Both the position numbers and the translations under genes were made by a program. Shown here piece after piece: positions 58,474-64,000 of a DNA stretch of 64,000 bases (positions are counted from its first letter, which is position 1; each line of letters begins with the position of its first letter). Origin of the DNA: DAISIK01 sp036822055 (GTDB taxonomy: Bacteria; Verrucomicrobiota; Verrucomicrobiia; Opitutales; Puniceicoccaceae); contig DAISIK010000002.1 of assembly GCA_036822055.1 (NCBI GenBank), positions 69,659 through 133,658 on the forward strand, read 5' to 3'. The notes under the pieces are model-generated. The model searched no databases. It was not told the origin of the DNA and saw only the letters and a list, made by a program, of their open reading frames with translations.

Positions 58474-59484
58474 ATGTCTCGGCTCGTCACTATCTCCGCT
58501 CTCTTGGCTATCTTCTCTTCCTTCCTGCCCGGCCAAACCTTCTTTCAGATTGGAAGCCCGGCTACCTCGTGGGGTTCGCTCTCACTTGACAGCAGCATCG
58601 TGACTGACGGCGGGACCGCCACCGTCTTCCAAACCAGCGGTTCGACCTCCGTCAATGTCGATGTTGCCCAGTGGACTTTCTCCATCAGCGGCATTGAGGC
58701 ACTCCGCATCACCGCCTTTCTCGAACGGGTTGGTTACGACTGGACGACCGAGGTTTCGGTTGGCACGGGCACCACTCAATATCCCACCCAACCGACCCGT
58801 GGGCTCCACCCCGGCACCGAGACCGGCACCGTCACCAAAGCTGCCCTTCCTAACGTCGCCCTCGTTTCTTCGGGTAATCGTGATCAGGTTCTCACAGGCA
58901 CGGAGACACCCCGGATTTTCCTCGGTCAGGATTCAGGCGCTACACCTGTCTACGACAAGACTACATTCGCCAACAACCCACAAGGCGCCCTCTATGACCC
59001 GACCAACGCCGATGACAGCGACGGGGGCATAGGTAACCAGTTGGCCAACGACGCGGTTGGCTACTCGGTCCGCGTCAGCCTCGAACCACTCAACGGAAGC
59101 TCGATTCAATCGATCTTTACCGCAGGCCACGGTACTAAAAACCCCGAACGCATCTTCTTTTACGGTGACACCTATGGAGGCTTTACCCAGTCGGCAAATC
59201 TGGACGGTTTCTACACCTCAGGCGAGTGGGGTCGCTTCGATGGCGCTGTTGATAACACCGCACAAGCAACGTCTCCAACCCCGCTTACCGGATTAAACAT
59301 CACCACCGGAGATAAGTTTGAATTCCGCTACGATACGGTTGGACGGCAAGGCAGGTTTCAGACCATGGCCATCGATCAGCTCGGCTTCACCTTCGTCCCC
59401 GAGATGAATACCCTTTCTCTCGGCGGTCTCTTTTTCTTTCTCCTTTCTGCGGCCAAGTTTCTCCAACGCCCTGGGCGAGGTTGA
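58474..59484 (+). CDS. Secreted protein with PEP-CTERM-like C-terminal sorting signal
   Basis: 336 residues with a signal peptide (about 1-21, FLPGQTFF). The mature part is Thr/Ser/Gly-rich and beta-type (QTSGSTSVNVDVAQWTFSISG, DGFYTSGEWGRFDGAVDNTAQA). The C-terminus FVPEMNTLSLGGLFFFLLSAAKFLQR has the VPE motif, hydrophobic helix and basic end of PEP-CTERM proteins, with Met in place of the last Pro. Such proteins are exported and processed by an exosortase (none in this window). Probably a surface protein of unknown function. Confidence 0.75.
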   Translation: MSRLVTISALLAIFSSFLPGQTFFQIGSPATSWGSLSLDSSIVTDGGTATVFQTSGSTSVNVDVAQWTFSISGIEALRITAFLERVGYDWTTEVSVGTGTTQYPTQPTRGLHPGTETGTVTKAALPNVALVSSGNRDQVLTGTETPRIFLGQDSGATPVYDKTTFANNPQGALYDPTNADDSDGGIGNQLANDAVGYSVRVSLEPLNGSSIQSIFTAGHGTKNPERIFFYGDTYGGFTQSANLDGFYTSGEWGRFDGAVDNTAQATSPTPLTGLNITTGDKFEFRYDTVGRQGRFQTMAIDQLGFTFVPEMNTLSLGGLFFFLLSAAKFLQRPGRG

Positions 59485-59530
59485 AAAACTTTCGAGGCGG
59501 TCCTTTTTCGACCCTCCTCCCAACCGTCAC

Positions 59531-60640
59531 TCAGAAATAGCGAAAACCGATCTTTATTTCGGTAGACTCTCCCAGGCTCCGGACCATTTCTTCATTCCAC
59601 AGACCATAGGGAGCCCTTGCTCGAATCGCATCGGTACAAAGCTGGGTCGCCAGCGTCCCCGCCGTTGTCTCCTCGACTTCAATCTCGGAAACTTCCCCTC
59701 GCTGGCCCACCCTGAAGCGGATCCTCACCACGGAAGGTTGATCGGCTAAAGGGATTCCAACCTCCCATGCCAAGAGGTTCCACTCCGCCGAGATCGCCTC
59801 ATACAATCGTTGCTGGTAAGCCCCGAATTCGGACAATCTAGACTCCACCGCGATCACCCCCACTCGCTCCGCCCGCGTGTCCGCGCGTTGCACCGGTCCA
59901 CGAATAACCTCCGGAGAAAGCTTCGGTTGCGGCAGCGGCTTTCGCTCCAACGACTTTCCAGCATCACTCCCCTCGGTCACCCTCTCTCCCGTTTGAACCG
60001 CTTCTGCCGACCGTGGTCCCAACTCGATGATGCCCGCCTCCTCGCCATCCTCCCCTTCCTTCCAGGGCTCCTCCTCCCCATCAAAATCGATTCCCGCTCC
60101 ATCTGCCAAATCCTCCCGCTCTTCAAAGGGACTCTGGGCTCGCTTGACCAGCTGAGGAAGCGGCAGTTCCATCGCTTCGCTGCCACGCTCCACCTCCTCC
60201 GACCGCTCGGGCTCCTCGCTGTAGATTCCTGCCTCTAGAATCTGCTGTGGAGGAACTACCTCGGCCGCCTCCACTACCTTGGGGTTTGGGATCTCTCCGC
60301 CCGCATCGGGAATCAGGGCTGGTTCTTCCCGCCTCTCAGGCTCCTCGCTCGCCGCCTGCTGGTTGCGCGCCGCAATCAAAGGGGTGTCATCGGGTGGATT
60401 CTCGGGAAGATCCGGATTCGCCTCTACAAAACGTTCCTCCAGGGGTTCATATTCGAGGCGTATCGCCTCTGCCTCACTTCGCCTCGGAGATCCTCGCTCG
60501 CGCTCCCAGACGCTAGCTCCCGCCCAGAGCAGGCCGGTGTGAATCGCCAGACTCCCCACGACTCCGAGAGCCAGTCGGGCGCGGATACCCGCCAGATCGC
60601 GGGCCTTCGTCCGTGCGACCGTGTCAGAGAAGCCCTTCAC
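59531..60640 (-). CDS. TonB-family energy-transducing protein
   Basis: 369 residues. A basic N-terminus precedes one membrane helix (about 22-45, LALGVVGSLAIHTGLLWAGASVW). A long acidic Pro/Glu-rich periplasmic linker (about 55-270) follows, then a C-terminal TonB domain (about 275-369) with YQQRLYEAISAEWNLLAWEVG, VRIRFRVGQRGEVSEIEVEETT and GFRYF. It transmits proton-motive force to outer-membrane transporters, in line with uptake of large glycans. No ExbB/ExbD is adjacent. It overlaps maf by 4 bp. Confidence 0.83.
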   Translation of the reverse strand: MKGFSDTVARTKARDLAGIRARLALGVVGSLAIHTGLLWAGASVWERERGSPRRSEAEAIRLEYEPLEERFVEANPDLPENPPDDTPLIAARNQQAASEEPERREEPALIPDAGGEIPNPKVVEAAEVVPPQQILEAGIYSEEPERSEEVERGSEAMELPLPQLVKRAQSPFEEREDLADGAGIDFDGEEEPWKEGEDGEEAGIIELGPRSAEAVQTGERVTEGSDAGKSLERKPLPQPKLSPEVIRGPVQRADTRAERVGVIAVESRLSEFGAYQQRLYEAISAEWNLLAWEVGIPLADQPSVVRIRFRVGQRGEVSEIEVEETTAGTLATQLCTDAIRARAPYGLWNEEMVRSLGESTEIKIGFRYF

Positions 60641-61227
60641 GCCAGGTCAACTTTCTTCAGCCACTCCCTCACCACTCTCTTGGGCAGTCCCATCACATTG
60701 CTGTAGGAGCCCTCAATCCGCTCAATGATCGCCTCACCACCATCCTGAATCGCATAGCCTCCCGCCTTGTCCAGCGGATCGATCGAATCGAGGTAACGCT
60801 GGATCGTCTCCTTGTCCAGCTGCCTAAAGTAGACCGTCGTCGGAACCACCTCGTGCCAGTGCGCCCCGGCATCCCGATAGATCATCGATACCCCCGTCAT
60901 CACTTCATGGGCCTTCCCACTCAGTTGCTCCAACATCGCCGTTGCCTCTTCCATCGAAGAAGGCTTGCCGAAAATCTGATCAGCCAGACAAACCACCGTA
61001 TCCGCCGCCAGGATACAGCGGTGGGTATACAACCCTGCCACCGCCTCCGCCTTCATCCGGGCATTCATCATCGCGATCTGGGCACCCCTCCCGAAGCCCG
61101 CACCCACTTCCTCAACTTCCGGCACTTCGACTGCAAAACGCACCCCCAGAGAGGACAGGATCTCCCTCCGCCGCGGACTACCCGAGGCGAGCACCAGAAC
61201 AGGCTCGGAACCTCCTAAAAACACCAC
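60637..61227 (-). CDS. maf: Maf-like nucleoside triphosphate pyrophosphatase
   Basis: 196-residue Maf/YhdE-family protein that hydrolyses non-canonical or dTTP/UTP nucleotides. LVLASGSPRRREILSSLGV, ILAADTVV, MLEQLSGKAHEVMTGVS and GGYAIQDGGEAIIERIEGSYSNVMGLP match the family. The track start is GTG 61227, but AGGAGGT occurs inside this frame (codons 4-6) and GTG at 61194 gives the usual ...LASGSPRR N-terminus, so the true start may be 61194. Upstream of and overlapping the tonB-family gene. Confidence 0.9.
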   Translation of the reverse strand: MVFLGGSEPVLVLASGSPRRREILSSLGVRFAVEVPEVEEVGAGFGRGAQIAMMNARMKAEAVAGLYTHRCILAADTVVCLADQIFGKPSSMEEATAMLEQLSGKAHEVMTGVSMIYRDAGAHWHEVVPTTVYFRQLDKETIQRYLDSIDPLDKAGGYAIQDGGEAIIERIEGSYSNVMGLPKRVVREWLKKVDLA

Positions 61228-61320
61228 CCCAAGCTAGGGTACCTTCCCCCGCTCTGGCAAGATCATGCGCCGTTAGGCTATCGACAATCCAGACCGCTTG
61301 CGCTCAAATTCGACCTGCAG

Positions 61321-62031
61321 ATGACCCTTTCAGACTGTTCCATCATCGTCCCTTTCTACAACGAGGCTCCCAACGTGGAAACTGTCCTCAGAGAAATCAA
61401 ACAGACTTGCCCCGGCGCCGAGGTCATCGCCGTCGATGATGGCAGCACCGACCAAACCTGGGATATCATTTGCTCCACCCCAAACATCATTGGCTTCCGG
61501 CTTTCCGAAAATCGGGGCCAGTCCGGAGCCCTTCTTTTGGGTCTGCGCCACGCCAGCCGTCCCCTTTGTGTGACCCTTGATGGCGATGGCCAAAACGATC
61601 CAGCGGACATCTCCCGCTTGCTTGCAGCCCGCGCTGAGATGCAGGTCGACATCATTTGCGGCTTCAGGGAAAAACGCCGGGATACCTTCAGCCGCCGCAT
61701 CGCCTCGAGAGCCGCCAATCGCATCCGCCGGCTCTTCATTCGCGACGGAGTCCGGGATACCGGTTGTGCCCTCAAAGCCTTCCCCACCGCGGCCGTTGCG
61801 TTCCTCACCCCCTTCAATGGCATGCACCGCTACCTGCCAGCCGTCTTTCAAAAGGGCGGACTGACTATCGGGGAAGTATCGGTCAACCACCGTCCCCGCC
61901 AGAGCGGAAAATCAAAATACACCAACCTCGATCGAGCCCTCCGTGGAATCTATGACCTCGTCGGGGTTGGCTGGCTCCTCCGCCGCCAAGTTTTCTACCC
62001 CCCTGTTGAAACCAAAAATAAACCCTCCTGA
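61321..62031 (+). CDS. GT2 glycosyltransferase (DPM/GtrB-like)
   Basis: 236-residue family 2 glycosyltransferase. SIIVPFYNEAPNVETVLREI, VIAVDDGSTDQTWDII, GQSGALLLGLRHASRPLCVTLDGDGQNDP (the D-x-D type metal motif) and DTGCALKAF agree with dolichol-phosphate mannose synthase-like enzymes. HRPRQSGKSKYTNLDRALRGIYDLVGVGWLLRR resembles undecaprenyl-phosphate sugar transferase ends, but there is no pair of C-terminal helices. It likely moves a sugar to a polyprenyl phosphate, and the following LAB_N gene may assist. Confidence 0.87.
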   Translation: MTLSDCSIIVPFYNEAPNVETVLREIKQTCPGAEVIAVDDGSTDQTWDIICSTPNIIGFRLSENRGQSGALLLGLRHASRPLCVTLDGDGQNDPADISRLLAARAEMQVDIICGFREKRRDTFSRRIASRAANRIRRLFIRDGVRDTGCALKAFPTAAVAFLTPFNGMHRYLPAVFQKGGLTIGEVSVNHRPRQSGKSKYTNLDRALRGIYDLVGVGWLLRRQVFYPPVETKNKPS

Positions 62032-62040
62032 ACCGGCTCT

Positions 62041-62403
62041 ATGGATCAAATCATCTTTGAAACCTCTTTCTTCGGCACTCCTTGGTCTGTTACCCCGTGG
62101 AAGCTCATTGGCTACACCGGGGTCCTTCTCTTTGCTGGGCGTTGGATTCCACAGCTCATTCTCTCCCGCCGCAACCAATACGTTACCATGCCGCGGGCCT
62201 TTTGGTACATGAGCCTAGCCGGTAGCCTTTGCCTCCTCAGCTACTTCATCTGGGGGAAAAACGACAGTGTGGGCGTCCTCCAGAACCTCATGCCCTCCGC
62301 CATCGCTCTCTACAACCTGACCCTCGACATCCGCAGCGGTGGAGACTCCCGCTCCAAAAATAAAAAACACCCGGCCCAGGAGGATCCCGCCCCGAACCCC
62401 TGA
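62041..62403 (+). CDS. Stand-alone LAB_N-domain membrane protein
   Basis: 120 residues with three hydrophobic helices. WKLIGYTGVLLFAGRWIPQLILSRRNQYVTMPRAFWYMSLAGSLCLLSYF fits the lipid-A-disaccharide synthase N-terminal (LAB_N) domain, often a separate small gene next to glycosyltransferases. Arg-rich loop and W-I-x-Q motifs are the family pattern. The gene follows the GT2 gene after 9 bp, so the two form a small operon. Role unclear; a partner in lipid-linked glycan transfer or lipid A modification is suggested. Confidence 0.8.
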   Translation: MDQIIFETSFFGTPWSVTPWKLIGYTGVLLFAGRWIPQLILSRRNQYVTMPRAFWYMSLAGSLCLLSYFIWGKNDSVGVLQNLMPSAIALYNLTLDIRSGGDSRSKNKKHPAQEDPAPNP

Positions 62404-63141
62404 ACCAAACTCGCCCCACCCTCAACCCACCTCCTCGCGAGAAAACGCAGCCATCCCCCTGGCCCTCACCAGTCCTCTGCCAAACCGCCGGATAGGCCCG
62501 AAATATCCGGACAAACCACTTGAGCACCCCACCCGGAGACAAGATTTCATTCTACATTTCCCAAAGGCTGGTTTGACCGATCTGAAACGACAACGAAATC
62601 GCGGTTCCTACCGGAGAAGAGCGAAACCCGATAGCTCGCCGTAGCAGGCTAAAGTTCCGGACGCATGAGCTGGAAAGAAATTTTTCAAAAGATTCGTTGA
62701 TCAGGAAAAGAAAAACGCTAAGCCGACTTGGTGCGTTAGCCCACTCCAGTGCAAGTATACGTGCAGCCAAAGGCAGATGTCGAATCGAATCGCTTCAGAA
62801 ACTAGAGACATGAGGAATGAGCCCTTTATGGTATTGAATGACCCGTATAGGGTATCTTCCGAGACTATCAACTAAGTGCGCATCAATTGCCTCGCGCACG
62901 TCACATGGACCCGAAGGCGAGCAGCACGCGTGACAGACCGTTGGGATGATTCCGCGGTGCGGAGCGACAATTTGCGGGCGATGGGAGTTTCCGGGAGGCG
63001 GGGGCCGGAGGGACGACTTCGAGAGTGAAGTTGTATTTTGCGCTATGTGTCTGATCCTTTTTACATTGCTCAAAATCGTTCTGTGTCATACCTTGTCGTT
63101 CTTCCTAAACCTCCTTGTTCACACAAATTCTGCTGACGAGG
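62404..63141. other. Non-coding or eroded stretch
   Basis: 738 bp in which I find no acceptable gene on either strand. Short frames exist (for example on the minus strand at 62552-62770 and 62795-63073) but lack known motifs and a ribosome-binding site. GC content falls sharply from about 63040 on. May hold decayed genes. Confidence 0.5.
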
Positions 63142-63369
63142 CTAAAATTCAAAAAGCAAAAATTTGATAGTATTGAACAGGGAATATGACAACCAATACA
63201 CAACAAATATTAAAATAGGAATTGTCAGAATTCCCAATACATTGAGATAGCTAAGCATCGGCAATGGCGTAATGGGCGCAAGAGTTCTGTTCCAAATAAT
63301 TTTAATAAACCAAATGAAAAGTAAAATCAAAAAAGGACTTAACAATAATAATAGAAATCTGTTATCCAT
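63142..63369 (-). CDS. Small two-helix membrane protein (AT-rich)
   Basis: 75 residues, mostly hydrophobic: helices at about 4-25 and 43-70, with one short polar loop. Codon use is strongly A/T-rich, unlike the window's core genes. No recognised family. It is on the minus strand, 55 bp downstream of the next AT-rich gene and could belong to the same acquired unit. A chance hydrophobic frame in AT-rich DNA cannot be excluded. Confidence 0.5.
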   Translation of the reverse strand: MDNRFLLLLLSPFLILLFIWFIKIIWNRTLAPITPLPMLSYLNVLGILTIPILIFVVYWLSYSLFNTIKFLLFEF

Positions 63370-63424
63370 TTTGATTTAGTGTTAATTATTAGAACAATCA
63401 CATTTGTCGATGGAAAATGATAAC

Positions 63425-63928
63425 TCAGGGTCTCGCGACCATGTTATTCGAAGTCCCCTTCAACAAGTAACGAATGACATTGCTTTCATGAACGATTCCG
63501 ATGGGAAAACGTCCTTCTCCATCAAGGATTTCAATGAAATTACAAATATTATTTGAATCAAAACAATGAAATCCCCCAAAATACAACCCCTTTCTATGAA
63601 AAAAATCTTCATCTGGCTTCATTAGATCACCTGTTTCACTAAAAACCCACGACTGTAAAGAGTTTTCACGGATTTCTATATCGAGTTCAATCTTTATAGA
63701 AAAATAAAATCTTTCACTCCCTTCCTGGTTGAGTCCTGTAAAAGCTCTATAATCTAATTCTGCATTAGTAAAAATGACTAAATCAATAAAAATATCGGGA
63801 GCCATCTCATACAACCTAGACAATAGTTCTGGCTCGCCTTTGCAGACATCATTATTGTAATAGTTTAGCCAGAGACAGCTAAGCGCACTTCGGAAATGAT
63901 TAAAGCTTGTTGTTATATCATATTCCAT
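63425..63928 (-). CDS. Unknown soluble protein, possible immunity-type partner
   Basis: 167 residues, AT-rich codons, no signal peptide or membrane helix. It is acidic with several Phe/Tyr-rich strands (MAPDIFIDLVIFTNAELDYRAF, RFYFSIKIELDIEI, GLYFGGFHCFDSNNICNFIEIL). I do not recognise a family. The ATG begins at the A of the stop codon of the gene upstream (TGATG), so the two are translationally coupled. Small acidic soluble proteins placed directly after the end of a larger gene are a common arrangement for immunity proteins of polymorphic toxins, which is an inference only. Confidence 0.65.
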   Translation of the reverse strand: MEYDITTSFNHFRSALSCLWLNYYNNDVCKGEPELLSRLYEMAPDIFIDLVIFTNAELDYRAFTGLNQEGSERFYFSIKIELDIEIRENSLQSWVFSETGDLMKPDEDFFHRKGLYFGGFHCFDSNNICNFIEILDGEGRFPIGIVHESNVIRYLLKGTSNNMVARP

Positions 63929-64000
63929 CAGTAAACGCCTTGAATTTGTTGATGCGGCCTTTTAAAAAACCTTGGATCAATTGTTTCGCTATCCTTAGCA
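63928..64000 (-). CDS. C-terminal end of an upstream gene (partial)
   Basis: Only the last 23 codons lie in the window, ending ...HQQIQGVY before TGA (63930-63928). It reads on the minus strand, with the body of the gene beyond base 64000. No family can be named from so little. The stop overlaps the start of the 167-residue gene. Confidence 0.5.
   Translation of the reverse strand, partial: AKDSETIDPRFFKRPHQQIQGVY

Noticed and set aside
62795..63073. 92-residue minus-strand frame after the LAB_N gene
   Set aside because: No start signal and no recognisable family; its end (YPIRVIQYHKGLIPHVSSF) looks natural but could be the relic of a lost gene.

Overview
The window looks like a piece of a GC-rich chromosome from the Verrucomicrobiota, most likely the Opitutae/Puniceicoccales side. 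The pointers are a Verru_Chthon cassette protein A, an alternative complex III cluster running into a cbb3-type oxidase, a large share of secreted polysaccharide-degrading enzymes, a PEP-CTERM-like sorting tail, and few strong Shine-Dalgarno sequences. The lineage is inferred from gene content; no 16S rRNA gene or other phylogenetic marker was tested. No rRNA, tRNA, CRISPR array or intact insertion sequence was recognised.

Layout. 1-6673: respiratory operon (actC-D-E-F, a small membrane protein, ccoS, ccoN, ccoO, a monoheme ccoP-like gene) carrying electrons from quinol to cytochrome c to oxygen. 6696-8951: a convergent P1B-4 type metal ATPase. 9052-17120: a BlaI-type repressor and M56 membrane peptidase pair, then a 1963-residue secreted multidomain protein. 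A dyad of the form GCGAAT..TTCGC occurs twice before blaI and once, slightly degenerate, before the giant gene, suggesting one regulon. 17121-18562: gene-poor, lower-GC stretch with one orphan gene. 18563-30226: carbohydrate region with a GH27-type alpha-galactosidase and its LacI regulator (two related 14-bp operator candidates), a secreted BNR/Asp-box protein, a Verru_Chthon A protein, an unknown secreted protein and a heparinase II/III-type lyase. 30263-34092: araBAD operon on the minus strand.

34388-48431: housekeeping. fusA is followed by a nusA-infB-rbfA-nrnA-truB-ribF-ogg translation/RNA cluster, then miaA with an SDR, hpf, a small membrane protein and prfB. prfB needs a +1 programmed frameshift whose in-frame stop is UAA rather than the usual UGA. 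48432-49034 is the prfB/dnaA divergent region with DnaA-box-like sites. 49035-62403: dnaA, an unknown gene, a CCA-adding/poly(A) polymerase-type enzyme, smc, glpK, a stand-alone coaB, a PEP-CTERM-like surface protein, tonB-maf, and a GT2 glycosyltransferase with a LAB_N membrane protein.

62404-64000: an eroded non-coding stretch, then abruptly AT-rich minus-strand genes (a small membrane protein and a 167-residue protein overlapping the end of an upstream gene) that resemble the tail of a toxin/immunity-type accessory locus.
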